Source of the DNA: Ignavibacteria bacterium UBA7675
GTDB lineage: Bacteria; Bacteroidota; Ignavibacteria; Kapaibacteriales; UB7675
Direction of reading: 5' to 3'
Assembly (NCBI GenBank): GCA_002483085.1
Contig: DLHF01000013.1
Coordinates: 223,837-287,836, forward strand
Length of the DNA: 64,000 nucleotides
A program made the translations under genes and the position numbers. Numbering within the stretch: the stretch's first letter is position 1; every line of letters starts with the position of its first letter. Below are positions 52,176 to 61,311 of the stretch, piece by piece. The notes below the pieces were generated by a model. It ran no database searches and was not told the DNA's origin. It was given only the letters and a program-made list of their open reading frames with translations.

Positions 52176-52207
52176 GCTATTATCGTAAGAACGATGTGCG
52201 GACAAGG
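52176..52207 (+). repeat. Dispersed hairpin repeat R1, diverged copy E
   Basis: ATTATCGTAAGAACGATGTG then CGGACAAGG. The ATCGT-AAGA-ACGAT hairpin keeps the shape and AAGA loop of copies A and C with changed arms. Confidence 0.5.
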
Positions 52208-52283
52208 TCGACCGGCGACAGCGACCAAACGGCTGATCGGCGACGCCCGTGCCACCATTCTCTATTGACAATAATAACAGCAC

Positions 52284-53222
52284 TTATACACCCGCTTTTT
52301 TATTGCGGGCAATCAGCGAAAGGAGCGCCATACGCATGGCTACACCGTGTTCTACCTGGGGCAAAATCAACGACTGTGGCGCATCTGCCACCTCGGTTTC
52401 TATCTCCACACCGCGATTAATCGGTCCGGGATGCAAAATCACAAGATCGGGGCGCTGCTCGATGTGTTTGCGCTGCACAGCAAAGTAGCGGCTGAACTCC
52501 TGAAGCGACGGGAACAGCCCCTGCTGCATTCGTTCGAGCTGGATGCGCAGCACATTGATAACATTCGCCCACTCCACGGCCTCGTCGATACGACGGAATA
52601 CACGTACATTCTGTGCAGCTATTCCCGGTGGCAGCAGCGTACCTGGCCCGCATACGGCAACTTCGGCTCCGAGCGCTTGCAGAATATGAATATTAGACCG
52701 CGCCACACGGCTGTGCAGGATGTCGCCCGCAATGCACACGCGCAATCCCTTCATAGAAGGCACGTGGCGATACAGCGTAAAGGCGTCGAGTAAACCCTGT
52801 GTTGGATGCTGATGCCAGCCGTCGCCAGCATTAATGATGCTGCTCGACGCTCGGCTTTGTAAGAACTCATGGGCACCGGATTGCGAGTGCCGCATCACGA
52901 GGATGTCGATGTGCATCGCCTCGATATTCCGCACAGTATCTACAAGCGATTCCCCTTTTGCCACGCTGCTGCCCGCTGCTTGAAAAGTCGACACCTCGGC
53001 TGAAAGCCGCTTTGCAGCGATTTCGAAGGAAAAGCGAGTGCGTGTCGAATTCTCAAAAAAGGCCAGAACGACCGACATACCCTGTAGATCGTCGCGTTGA
53101 GTTCGGGCTCGCAGGCCATCAAGAGCTATTTCTGCATGGGAAAAGAGGTAGTGGATGTCGTCGTGCGACAACTGTTCGGCGCTGAGAAGATGTCGATGCC
53201 GGAAGGCAGGCTCAAGAGCCAT
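52284..53222 (-). CDS. pyrB: Aspartate carbamoyltransferase catalytic subunit
   Basis: Condenses carbamoyl phosphate with aspartate in pyrimidine synthesis; 312 residues. The carbamoyl-phosphate site FENSTRTRFSFEIAAKRL and QAAGSSVAKGESLVDTV are diagnostic. HQHPTQGLLDAFTL and VILHPGPINRGVEIE also fit. No regulatory subunit gene (pyrI) follows, so the class without PyrI is likely, as in many bacteria. Confidence 0.96.
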   Translation of the reverse strand: MALEPAFRHRHLLSAEQLSHDDIHYLFSHAEIALDGLRARTQRDDLQGMSVVLAFFENSTRTRFSFEIAAKRLSAEVSTFQAAGSSVAKGESLVDTVRNIEAMHIDILVMRHSQSGAHEFLQSRASSSIINAGDGWHQHPTQGLLDAFTLYRHVPSMKGLRVCIAGDILHSRVARSNIHILQALGAEVAVCGPGTLLPPGIAAQNVRVFRRIDEAVEWANVINVLRIQLERMQQGLFPSLQEFSRYFAVQRKHIEQRPDLVILHPGPINRGVEIETEVADAPQSLILPQVEHGVAMRMALLSLIARNKKAGV

Positions 53223-53390
53223 GAATCACTTTAGAATAAAAATGTGTCGGATCGAAATGAGTCGTACAAAAATGACAAAAATCCGTGTAACTACGAACAT
53301 TGTTTTTTGCAGAATGCTTTTCCCACTGCTGCGGCATGGCGCAAAGGTTGACTTTTTCCAGAGCAGATCGGTTTTACCAGACAGATCAGA

Positions 53391-53418
53391 CAAAAAAAAA
53401 CCGCTCCGAAGAGCGGTT
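53391..53418 (-). terminator. Rho-independent terminator of the HU gene
   Basis: On the minus strand AACCGCTC-TTCG-GAGCGGTT followed by a run of T; a very stable UUCG-type loop, 17 bases beyond the HU stop. Confidence 0.92.
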
Positions 53419-53434
53419 CTTTCGGCAATAGGAA

Positions 53435-53860
53435 TTACTTCTTCTTAGCCTTGCCGGTTGCCTTTACAGCAGCTTTGGGAGCAGCTTTAGGAGCGGCTTT
53501 AGGAGCAGCAGCAGCTTTAGAAGCGGCAGCGGCTTTGGGAGCAGCAGCAGCTTTGGAAGCAGCAGCAGCTTTGGAAGCGCCCGTTGTTCCATTCACAAGG
53601 TTCTTGAAAGACTGTCCCGGGCTAAACTTCGGGATCTTGCGTGCAGCGATTTTAATCGCTTCGCCTGTGCGCGGGTTTTTACCTTTGCGGGCTGCGCGCT
53701 TAATCATACTGAAAGAGCCAAAACCGATGAGCGTAACGCTGTCACCTTTTTTGACTGTCTGGGAAATCGTATCGATTACCGTATTGAGGGCGCTTTCAGA
53801 CTGCGCTCTCGTCAAGCCCGTTTTAGTAGAAATAGCTTCTACCAACTGACCTTTGTTCAT
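53435..53860 (-). CDS. HU-family DNA-binding protein with H1-like Ala/Lys tail
   Basis: Nucleoid protein of 141 residues. Residues 1-90 are a normal HU/IHF fold (MNKGQLVEAISTKTGLTRAQ, VTLIGFGSF, ARKGKNPRTGEAIKI, KIPKFSPGQSFKNLVN). The last 50 residues are a low-complexity Ala/Lys/Pro tail built from AAAASK/AAAAPK units, like histone H1 C-termini. Such tails are known in some actinobacterial and other HU variants and increase DNA bridging. The ATG at 53858-53860 is the canonical HU start; another in-frame ATG lies 6 bases upstream. The unit repeats may change in number between strains. Single gene with its own terminator. Confidence 0.93.
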   Translation of the reverse strand: MNKGQLVEAISTKTGLTRAQSESALNTVIDTISQTVKKGDSVTLIGFGSFSMIKRAARKGKNPRTGEAIKIAARKIPKFSPGQSFKNLVNGTTGASKAAAASKAAAAPKAAAASKAAAAPKAAPKAAPKAAVKATGKAKKK

Positions 53861-54056
53861 GAACATACCCCGTTGATTAACCTTTAAACAGTGGTTTGCC
53901 AAAAATAATTTTTTTCATCCGCCAGAACAAGGAAAAACTATCGAAAAACGCCCAAATCAGTAGGTTTTATGCGGGTTTCAGAGCTTTTGGCTCTCGGAAG
54001 GCGCTTTGTTGCTGGTGTTCTACCCTTTATTCGCCGCAAAAGTCCAGCCTGAAGCC

Positions 54057-54581
54057 CTATCGAGCCCCATAGAAGTAGAAGTATAAATAAGGAACAGCGA
54101 GGTACAAATAATAAAACAAATGCAAACAGACCGAGGCATACAGGCCTGCCATGAGGTCGTCGGCCATTACGGCCAATGCTCCCTTCCTCCTCTCGATGAG
54201 GCCAATGGGAAACGGCTTCCATATGTCGAACAGGCGAAACAATCCAAAGCCCATAACCAGCCACAACCAATCGTGCGGGACGTATGGCGACGCGAAAATC
54301 AGCCACATAGCAACAGCTTCGTCGATCACGACAAACGACGGATCCCAACACTTGTCATCGCACCAGTCGGGAACGACAGCAAGGCCGAGCCCAAACCCCA
54401 CAACACCTGCGATTGCCAGTGCGATATGAATATCAGATACGGGAAGCAAGAGAAGCAAAAGGGCTGCAGCACTACCAAATGTACCAGGCATTTTTGGAAG
54501 GAACCCCGCACCGAATAGGCTCGCTATTGCAAGCGAGAGCAACTCGTGTGCGCTGTATTTCGATTCAAGCTTTTGCGCCAC
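54057..54581 (-). CDS. pgpA: Phosphatidylglycerophosphatase A
   Basis: Membrane enzyme removing phosphate from phosphatidylglycerol phosphate; 174 residues. The family motifs are KMPGTFGSAAALL, DPSFVVIDEAVAMW (catalytic acids) and FRLFDIWKPFPI. Hydrophobic helices fill the rest. The start is a GTG inside pgsA (17-base overlap), so it is translationally tied to the enzyme that makes its substrate. Confidence 0.93.
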   Translation of the reverse strand: MAQKLESKYSAHELLSLAIASLFGAGFLPKMPGTFGSAAALLLLLLPVSDIHIALAIAGVVGFGLGLAVVPDWCDDKCWDPSFVVIDEAVAMWLIFASPYVPHDWLWLVMGFGLFRLFDIWKPFPIGLIERRKGALAVMADDLMAGLYASVCLHLFYYLYLAVPYLYFYFYGAR

Positions 54582-55170
54582 GCCTGCACAACCTCTCGAT
54601 CAGCTCGCGGTTATCGAAATAGTATTCTACACCTGTCCAGAATGTAATGATGGTGACAATGAGCATACCTATATATACCACTATTGGGTGCATAGCTGCT
54701 GTAGCAATACTGCTAATCGTGGAGCTCAGCTTCATGTGCGTGAACATATACATGGTCAGCACATAGATGATATAAGCCATTTGCAGAAAGGTCTTCAACT
54801 TGGCGCTGCGCGATGTTACCACCGGCTGCGCTACTGAATCGGCATACATACGCAATAGCGTCATCAGCACATCGCGAAGGAGCACGACGACAACCATCCA
54901 CCACGGTATGAATCCGAGCAGAACAAAGGCAATAAACGCTGTAGAAGTTAGCACTTTGTCGGCAAGCGGATCAAAGAACACTCCCCAGGCAGACACTTCT
55001 TGGAATTTACGCGCAGTCCAGCCATCGAGATAATCGGTAAATGCAGCGGCAATGAACACACACACGGCGATAAACACAGCAGTAGGTTCTTCCGAAAGAA
55101 TCAGCGCAAGGAACAGCGGCGCGAGCACGGCGCGCATGATACTGAAAGCGTTGGGTACATTCCACTTCAT
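54565..55170 (-). CDS. pgsA: CDP-diacylglycerol-glycerol-3-phosphate 3-phosphatidyltransferase
   Basis: Membrane enzyme making phosphatidylglycerol phosphate; 201 residues. The CDP-alcohol phosphotransferase motif is complete and correctly spaced: Asp49-Gly50-x2-Ala53-Arg54-x8-Gly63-x3-Asp67-x3-Asp71. About five or six helices are visible. The ATG at 55168-55170 (MKWNVPNAFSIMR) is the usual start. It lies 28 bases after tpiA and overlaps pgpA. Confidence 0.95.
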   Translation of the reverse strand: MKWNVPNAFSIMRAVLAPLFLALILSEEPTAVFIAVCVFIAAAFTDYLDGWTARKFQEVSAWGVFFDPLADKVLTSTAFIAFVLLGFIPWWMVVVVLLRDVLMTLLRMYADSVAQPVVTSRSAKLKTFLQMAYIIYVLTMYMFTHMKLSSTISSIATAAMHPIVVYIGMLIVTIITFWTGVEYYFDNRELIERLCRRGAKA

Positions 55171-55198
55171 ACATGGGTATTGATACGGGCACAGATAA

Positions 55199-55975
55199 TC
55201 AGGAGTGAACGCCGCCTGCAATAGTGCGTGCGACTTCGGCAATGCGAAGAAAAGAATCGGCTTTTAGCGAAGCCCCGCCTACTAAACCACCATCGACATC
55301 TGGCTGGCTGAACAGCTCCTCGGCGTTGTCGGGAGTAACACTGCCGCCATAAAGAACAGCTATACACTGTGCCTGCTCGCTACCGCAGTGCTCTGCGAGA
55401 AGCGAACGGATAAAACTGTGCATTTCCTGCGCCTGCCCCGCAGTAGCCGCCCGACCTGTCCCTATAGCCCACACAGGCTCGTAGGCCACCACAAGAGTAT
55501 CGCCAGTTACACCTTCTATCCCGTCCAGACCGCGAGCTATCTGGCGCCTTATCACGTCGAACGCCGCATTCTGCTCTCGTTCTTCCAGCGTTTCGCCTAC
55601 GCACAATATCGGCATCATGGACAAAGCCATGACGGCGCGCAACTTGCGGTTTACCGACTCATCAGTCTCACCAAACAGTATGCGCCGCTCCGAGTGGCCC
55701 ACAATCACGTATGTACAGCCGATATCCGCCAGCATAGACGCGGATATTTCACCAGTATAAGCGCCTTTGGATTCGCTCCAACAGTTCTGTGCACCAAGCG
55801 CCACCTGCGATGAAGCAATTGTTTTATGCACACTGTCCAGATACACAAACGGCGGGCAAACAGCCAAGCGCACACTGTTGTGTGGAGCATCGGCGGCAAT
55901 GGCCGCTGCCAGAGCAACTGCTTCCGCTGCCGACGTATTCATCTTCCAATTGCCTGCAATTACCATTGTTCTCAT
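55199..55975 (-). CDS. tpiA: Triosephosphate isomerase
   Basis: Glycolytic enzyme interconverting dihydroxyacetone phosphate and glyceraldehyde 3-phosphate; 258 residues. The catalytic Lys11 lies in IAGNWKMN, His in IVGHSERR, Glu in VAYEPVWAIGTG, and the phosphate loop in LYGGSVTPDNAEEL and VDGGLVGGASL. All are intact. It lies between lptC and pgsA in a run of envelope genes. Confidence 0.97.
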   Translation of the reverse strand: MRTMVIAGNWKMNTSAAEAVALAAAIAADAPHNSVRLAVCPPFVYLDSVHKTIASSQVALGAQNCWSESKGAYTGEISASMLADIGCTYVIVGHSERRILFGETDESVNRKLRAVMALSMMPILCVGETLEEREQNAAFDVIRRQIARGLDGIEGVTGDTLVVAYEPVWAIGTGRAATAGQAQEMHSFIRSLLAEHCGSEQAQCIAVLYGGSVTPDNAEELFSQPDVDGGLVGGASLKADSFLRIAEVARTIAGGVHS

Positions 55976-55997
55976 GGCGCACCGATCTTGTTAAGTC

Positions 55998-56531
55998 TTA
56001 TTGAGGATACTGTATACCACTTACTTTGTAGATCTTGTAGTTCTTCAGATTCTGATCCGACTCAAAGCCGTAGCCTTCAAGAATTTCCGTTGGGGATTCT
56101 ATTCGCACAAACTCTGTCGAATGCAGCTTTTGTTCCGAATTGCTCCACATTAGCAGTGATGTTACCAGTGTTGTCCCACTGCTGTCGGCAACAACTTTTA
56201 CGTGCCCACGGGCTGTCATATCCTTTGTCCTGTCGTCTACAACTGCGCTATCGGCAGTAAGCACGCTGATACGGCTTCCTGATACACGGCTGAAAAATTC
56301 AACCCGGACGCTGTCGTCGAGCGTGGTCTGCATACGATCTTCGAGTACACGAGCTCTGCTGGCGCGCAACACAGCTTTTGTATGACTAGAATCGAGAAAA
56401 TGGATAACAGGATTGTCGACGACATGAGCAGGCAGATTTGCCGGATCGACCTTGACCAATCGTTCCTTTTGTTCGCGCTCACATGCCGTAGCAGCAAGGG
56501 CGCAGCAGCACACTACAAGAAGCATTCGCAT
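55998..56531 (-). CDS. lptC: LptC-like LPS export lipoprotein
   Basis: Protein of 177 residues. A lipobox-like LAATAC places a lipidated Cys at 17, so the anchor would be lipid rather than the membrane helix of E. coli LptC, as is usual in Bacteroidetes. The body is of LptC/OstA beta-jellyroll type: SRARVLEDRMQTTLDDSVRVEFF, VLTADSAVVDDRTKDMTARGHVKVVADSS and LHSTEFVRIESPTEILEGYGFESDQNL. It sits 2 bases after kdsA, which makes the LPS inner-core sugar; joint regulation of LPS synthesis and export is likely. Confidence 0.88.
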   Translation of the reverse strand: MRMLLVVCCCALAATACEREQKERLVKVDPANLPAHVVDNPVIHFLDSSHTKAVLRASRARVLEDRMQTTLDDSVRVEFFSRVSGSRISVLTADSAVVDDRTKDMTARGHVKVVADSSGTTLVTSLLMWSNSEQKLHSTEFVRIESPTEILEGYGFESDQNLKNYKIYKVSGIQYPQ

Positions 56532-56533
56532 GC

Positions 56534-57358
56534 CTACCGTCCGTTCAGATCGGTGTGTGCTTGCTGTGCCAAGTGAACAGCAAGCACACTTGTCAGAAAG
56601 TTTTCAGCTTCGCTTAGAGGTAATTGTGTAGCGGCATCGCTCATAGCATTTGCGGGGTCGGGATGGGTCTCAAAAAAGAGCCCGTCGATACCCACCGCAG
56701 CCGCTGCACGCGCAAGTGCGGGAATAAATTCACGCTTTCCGCCCGATTGCTCGCCAATCCCGGGCTGCTGCACAGAGTGCGTAGCATCGTACACAACGGG
56801 GCATCCTGTGCGGCGCATCACAGGCAGAGAGCGGAAGTCCACAACCAAATCGTGATAGCCAAATGTGGTACCGCGCTCAGTCACCCACACATTACTATTG
56901 CCGGTGGCACGCACTTTGTCCACGGCCTTTGCCATGTCGTCCGGCGCAAGGAACTGGCCTTTCTTAATATTAACGACCTTGCCGGTTTCCCCTGCGGCTT
57001 GGAGCAGATCGGTCTGCCTGCACAAGAACGCGGGTATCTGGAGCACATCTACATACTGTGCTGCAAGAGCTGCTTCGGCGGCAGTGTGAATATCGGTAAG
57101 CACCGGCACATCGAACTCCTCGCGCACAGCAGCAAGTGCCTGTAGCGCTTCGATGTCGCCTATTCCCGTAAAGGAATGCACGCTGCTGCGGTTGGCCTTG
57201 CGGTAGGAAGCCTTGAACACAAGCGGAAGCCCGAGGCGTGTACAAATATCCACAAGCGACGTAGCTACAATCTGAAGCAGCGATTCCGACTCTACGACAC
57301 ACGGGCCTGCAACAATAAACAGCGAATGTTGGTTTGAACTACCAAACAGCGAATTCAT
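56534..57358 (-). CDS. kdsA: 3-deoxy-8-phosphooctulonate synthase
   Basis: Makes KDO 8-phosphate from arabinose 5-phosphate and phosphoenolpyruvate, the committed step to the LPS core sugar; 274 residues. VAGPCVVESESLLQ, LVFKASYRKANRSS, DIHTAAEAALAAQYVDVLQIPAFLCRQTDL and VYDATHSVQQPG are diagnostic. It heads the minus-strand run kdsA-lptC-tpiA-pgsA-pgpA and is divergent from comB. Confidence 0.96.
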   Translation of the reverse strand: MNSLFGSSNQHSLFIVAGPCVVESESLLQIVATSLVDICTRLGLPLVFKASYRKANRSSVHSFTGIGDIEALQALAAVREEFDVPVLTDIHTAAEAALAAQYVDVLQIPAFLCRQTDLLQAAGETGKVVNIKKGQFLAPDDMAKAVDKVRATGNSNVWVTERGTTFGYHDLVVDFRSLPVMRRTGCPVVYDATHSVQQPGIGEQSGGKREFIPALARAAAAVGIDGLFFETHPDPANAMSDAATQLPLSEAENFLTSVLAVHLAQQAHTDLNGR

Positions 57359-57582
57359 AACAGATGCCTGAACAGTGGAGTTTTGCCGACTGAAACTGTG
57401 AACTTACAAAAATCGCCTCACGTGTCCACGCATTTTTTCCTGTACGGCGGCTGAGAAGCCGCATTAAATCTTGGGTTCCGGAACACCGACAACAACACGT
57501 ATGCAAACCTCATCTCCCAAAAATAACTTGCGGCAATTCGGCGTCAGTTGTATATTTTCGTCCGTTTGCAGCAGCATAATCT

Positions 57583-58317
57583 ATGTATATCCATACGTTT
57601 TTAGCTTATCCTCTCGTATCCGACGACTTCGTTTTGCATGAAAGCACGGTAGTGATTATCGACGTGCTGCGAGCAAGCACAACGATTTGCCATGCTCTCT
57701 ACAATGGAGCACGCGAGGTCATTCCGGTTTCTGAACTCGAACACGCAGTGCGCCTTTCGCGCTCTATGAGCCGCGAAACAACCCTTCTGGGCGGCGAGCG
57801 CAAGGGCGTGAAGCCTTCGGGGTTCGATCTCGGCAATTCGCCTTTAGAGTACACTGGCGACGTGGTTGCACACAGGAATATTATCCTGACAACAACCAAT
57901 GGCACACAAGTGCTGGCCCGGACAAAGTACGCACAGCGGCAACTTGTAGGAGCATTTGTCAATCTGACAGCAGTGGCCGACTATATCCTGTCGCCCCCCG
58001 ATGCAGAACAAAGCCCGGAGAAAGTGTTCCTTCTATGTGCAGGAAACAACGGGGATTTTGCCTTTGAAGATATGCTGTTCGCAGGTGCTCTGGCAGTACG
58101 CCTTGCCGAACGGACAACAGCGAATTTCTCCGATGCTACACGTACCGCTGTTGCCCTGTACAGCATGAACAAATCTCTCGCAGAAGCCGTAACTTCGGCT
58201 CAACACGCGCAGTACCTGGCTTCTATTGGCTTTGCAGCCGATGTCGACGCGGCTATCGCAGTCGATTCATGCCCGGTAGTGCCGGTCTTACAGGGAAATT
58301 CATTCAAAGCAGCATAG
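57583..58317 (+). CDS. comB: ComB-family 2-phosphosulfolactate phosphatase
   Basis: Protein of 244 residues in the ComB family, defined in coenzyme M synthesis, where it dephosphorylates 2-phosphosulfolactate. Family motifs are VVIIDVLRASTTICHAL, LLGGERKGVKPSGFDLGNSP, LTTTNGTQVL and LLCAGNNGDFAFEDMLFAGAL. ComB homologs are widespread in bacteria that lack coenzyme M, where the substrate is uncertain. No comA or comC is in the window. ftsK follows 43 bases later on the same strand. Confidence 0.9.
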   Translation: MYIHTFLAYPLVSDDFVLHESTVVIIDVLRASTTICHALYNGAREVIPVSELEHAVRLSRSMSRETTLLGGERKGVKPSGFDLGNSPLEYTGDVVAHRNIILTTTNGTQVLARTKYAQRQLVGAFVNLTAVADYILSPPDAEQSPEKVFLLCAGNNGDFAFEDMLFAGALAVRLAERTTANFSDATRTAVALYSMNKSLAEAVTSAQHAQYLASIGFAADVDAAIAVDSCPVVPVLQGNSFKAA

Positions 58318-58360
58318 AATGCGTTTCCCGCTCGTCAGAACAGCATAAGAGGAGGATGAC

Positions 58361-61237
58361 ATGAGTGAATCCTACGATAACATTTCTATTCGTCGCGAAC
58401 GAGTTGGAAATGGTACAACTTCGTCTCCGGATCAAAAGAAAGGTGGCGATAAGCCGCCTGCACGGGTGCCGTCCGCAAGGAGTAAGACCCCCCCGAAGAA
58501 TACTACTCCTGCCCTGCGCCCCGCAAGTGGCGTATGGGGTAAAATAGAACGACAGAAGATGAAAATAGCTGCGGTGCTCTTGGTGCTGCTGGCTGTGTTC
58601 ATTCTGCTCGCTCTGCTATCCTACACACCCTACGACGAAGCGAGCGCGAGCCTTTCGCTACAAGACCTCGGCGGCCTGCTGCGCGGCGATGAAGCTGTGC
58701 GCGCCCGTGCCGATACAACACACAACTGGTTGGGCTTGCTCGGTGCGGTGATCTCCAGCTTTTGCTATAATTTCACTATAGGATATGCCTCGCTGATGTA
58801 CCCGGTGCTGCTGATGCTCTGGGCTAAACATCTGTACAAAGAGCAAATTACCCGCAGGCTTATCCTTATTACTTCGCTCTCACTTGTGTTCGGTATCCTG
58901 TTCTCCGCATTTACCGGTACAGTGCAGATGGTCGACTGGATGCCCTCGCTTCGCCCGGAGTGGAGTGGTGCTATCGGACAGTTCATCTCATCGGTATTCA
59001 CACAACTCATCGGCGCAACAGGTTCGTTCTTACTACTTGTTGCAGCTACCGTTGTTGTGCTCATTGTGGGTGTGGACCTCGATATTGAGAAAACTGTGTT
59101 CCGCATTCGGCTCGAAATTGCCAAACTGCTCGACCGGTTTGAAGCACGAAAAAAAGAAGCTCTCCGGAAGCGTGGAAAGCAAGCAGAAACAGCGGATGAA
59201 GATATCCCGGACGAGTCGCAGTCTGCACCGGCTTATGCAGAAGAAACCGAAGAACCTGCACGTGTACTGCGCCGCCAAGCCGAGCAGCAAGGCACCGCGA
59301 TGGCACGACGCGACCTGATAAATCGCTACCAAGAGGAAGAAGCTCCGATACAGGAAGAATCTGTACAAGAAGCACCAGCTCCTGTCGTGGCCGCAGAACC
59401 TCCTCCCCCGGCGAAACCGGCAACTCCAGTGATTCGCCGACCCGATCTGCTTAAAGCCGTACCTCCTAATGATGAGCCAGCGTCGGAACCGCTGGTAGCC
59501 GTAACACATGAGAAAATTGCGCCCGCAGCCGAACAACCCGCTTCCCGCTCTGCTGCGCCCGAATTTGTGCCCATAGCGCCTGTGCAGCCCACTCCCATAG
59601 CCGAGAACAACATCGAAAAAACTATAGAACAACAGCAGCCAGTATCTCCGAGCATCCCCGACGAGCACGCCCGGGCATTGCGCCTTACAGTGCAGGAACT
59701 CGAAGAAGAAAAAAAGGTTGAAGCAAGAGCCTTTGGGCAGTCCGACCCCCTCGATGAAGAGCTCAACTACCGCCCCCCTACCGTCGATTTCCTCGTGGAA
59801 GAGCCGGAATACAATGAGGTGGACGACGAAGAACTCAAGGAGAATGGGATTACGCTCCAGGAAAAGCTAAAGACATTCCGAATCGATATTGAAGACCTTA
59901 CGGTGACACCCGGGCCGGTAGTAACACAGTACGAATTTGTTCCGGCTGCTGGTATCAAAGTAAGCCAGATCGAAAATTTATCCGACGACATTGCTCTGGC
60001 ATTAAAAGCGCGTGGCATTCGCATTGTCGCGCCTGTGCCCGGTCGTGGAACAGTGGCAGTGGAAATACCCAATACAAAGCCGAAAACAGTGCGCTTCAGC
60101 AGTATTATCCGCTCGCCGAAATTTCTCGACGCCAAACACCGCCTGCCAATAGCTCTCGGCAAAACGATTAACGGTGAAGTATTTTGCGACGACCTCGCTA
60201 AAATGCCCCACCTTCTTATTGCTGGCTCGACGGGTTCAGGGAAAAGCGTGGGAATCAATACGATAATTGCATCGCTGTTGTACAAAATGCACCCCCGCTA
60301 TCTGAAATTCATGATCGTCGATCCGAAAAAAATTGAGATGTCGCAGTATCGCCCGCTCATTAAGCACTTTCTGGCCGTATGCCCCGATATCGACGAGGAT
60401 ATTATCACGACCCCTCAGAATGCAATTATTGGCCTGGGTTCAGTCGTTACAGAGATGGAACGCCGCTATGATATTCTCGCAAAAGTCGGGCAGCGCAATA
60501 TCGTAGACTACAACAAAAAAGTGAGCGAGGGAAAATACCTCGATACGACGGATTTTGTGCATCGCGAAATGCCCTATATTGTCGTGGTAATCGACGAGCT
60601 TGCCGATCTGATGATCACCGCAGGCCGCGAAGTAGAAGAGCCGATTACACGCCTTGCCCAGCTCGCTCGCGCAGTAGGTATCCACCTTGTCGTGGCTACG
60701 CAGCGTCCGTCGGTGGACGTGATTACGGGGATTATTAAAGCAAATTTTCCCGCCCGTATTGCCTATCAAGTAGCTTCTAAGATTGACTCGCGGACAATTC
60801 TCGACACGAATGGCGCCGAACATCTGCTCGGCAATGGCGATATGCTCTATGTTCCGGCTGGTGCAAAACCTATTCGCATTCAGAACTCATTTCTCAGCAC
60901 CGAGGAAGTAGAGCTTATCTGCGAGCATATAGGCAAGCAAAAAGGCTACTCGCAGCCCTATACCCTGCCCTCTGCAAAGGAAAACAAAAACAGCGGTAGA
61001 AGCGGCAACAGCAGCGACGGCGACCGCGATGATCTGTTCGACGAAGCGGCTCATTTGATCGTGCGCCACCAGCAAGGCTCCGTATCGCTGCTACAGCGGC
61101 GCTTGAAAATTGGCTACTCGCGTGCCGCTCGTATTGTAGATCAACTCGAAGAAGCAGGTATTGTTGGCCCATTCGACGGCAGTAAAGCGCGCCAAGTGTT
61201 GCTCGAAAGTGAAGCTGAACTGGAAGCGTATTTGTAG
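58361..61237 (+). CDS. ftsK: DNA translocase FtsK/SpoIIIE
   Basis: Septal DNA pump of 958 residues that clears chromosomes and activates XerCD at dif. Several membrane helices lie in about 68-235. A Pro/Ala/Glu-rich linker (about 270-490) is followed by the alpha domain and the RecA-like motor with Walker A AGSTGSGKSVGIN, Walker B YIVVVIDELADLMI and the RPSVDVITGIIKANFPARIA segment. A winged-helix gamma domain ends it (LIVRHQQGSVSLLQRRLKIGYSRAARIVDQLEEAGIVG), so KOPS reading is possible. A GAGGAGG site sets the start. recN follows after 74 bases. Confidence 0.96.
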   Translation: MSESYDNISIRRERVGNGTTSSPDQKKGGDKPPARVPSARSKTPPKNTTPALRPASGVWGKIERQKMKIAAVLLVLLAVFILLALLSYTPYDEASASLSLQDLGGLLRGDEAVRARADTTHNWLGLLGAVISSFCYNFTIGYASLMYPVLLMLWAKHLYKEQITRRLILITSLSLVFGILFSAFTGTVQMVDWMPSLRPEWSGAIGQFISSVFTQLIGATGSFLLLVAATVVVLIVGVDLDIEKTVFRIRLEIAKLLDRFEARKKEALRKRGKQAETADEDIPDESQSAPAYAEETEEPARVLRRQAEQQGTAMARRDLINRYQEEEAPIQEESVQEAPAPVVAAEPPPPAKPATPVIRRPDLLKAVPPNDEPASEPLVAVTHEKIAPAAEQPASRSAAPEFVPIAPVQPTPIAENNIEKTIEQQQPVSPSIPDEHARALRLTVQELEEEKKVEARAFGQSDPLDEELNYRPPTVDFLVEEPEYNEVDDEELKENGITLQEKLKTFRIDIEDLTVTPGPVVTQYEFVPAAGIKVSQIENLSDDIALALKARGIRIVAPVPGRGTVAVEIPNTKPKTVRFSSIIRSPKFLDAKHRLPIALGKTINGEVFCDDLAKMPHLLIAGSTGSGKSVGINTIIASLLYKMHPRYLKFMIVDPKKIEMSQYRPLIKHFLAVCPDIDEDIITTPQNAIIGLGSVVTEMERRYDILAKVGQRNIVDYNKKVSEGKYLDTTDFVHREMPYIVVVIDELADLMITAGREVEEPITRLAQLARAVGIHLVVATQRPSVDVITGIIKANFPARIAYQVASKIDSRTILDTNGAEHLLGNGDMLYVPAGAKPIRIQNSFLSTEEVELICEHIGKQKGYSQPYTLPSAKENKNSGRSGNSSDGDRDDLFDEAAHLIVRHQQGSVSLLQRRLKIGYSRAARIVDQLEEAGIVGPFDGSKARQVLLESEAELEAYL

Positions 61238-61311
61238 AGTGCGGGCATTTCTGTAATTTGTCCAACCGCTAACTCACGTGCGACAAACAGACTTTCAGAG
61301 ACGTCGTTGTT

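Larger units (their letters stand above)
51934..52283. other. Gene-free stretch with repeats R1/R2
   Basis: This 350-base gap lies between pyrB and carB. It holds an R2 copy (52044-52105, sharing CTCTGCACCGCGCTG with the copy near 2948) followed by a diverged R1 core (52176-52207). No gene or pyrimidine-type attenuator was recognised. The carB promoter should be near 51940-52000. Confidence 0.6.

Noticed and set aside
53381..53392. Word ATCAGACAA resembling the shared promoter element
   Set aside because: Only the first part matches, no CCGATTG follows, and it lies in the HU terminator; likely chance.
53451..53610. Regular short DNA repeats that could suggest a CRISPR or satellite array
   Set aside because: They encode the Ala/Lys/Pro tail of the HU protein; units are 18 bases or shorter with no unique spacers.
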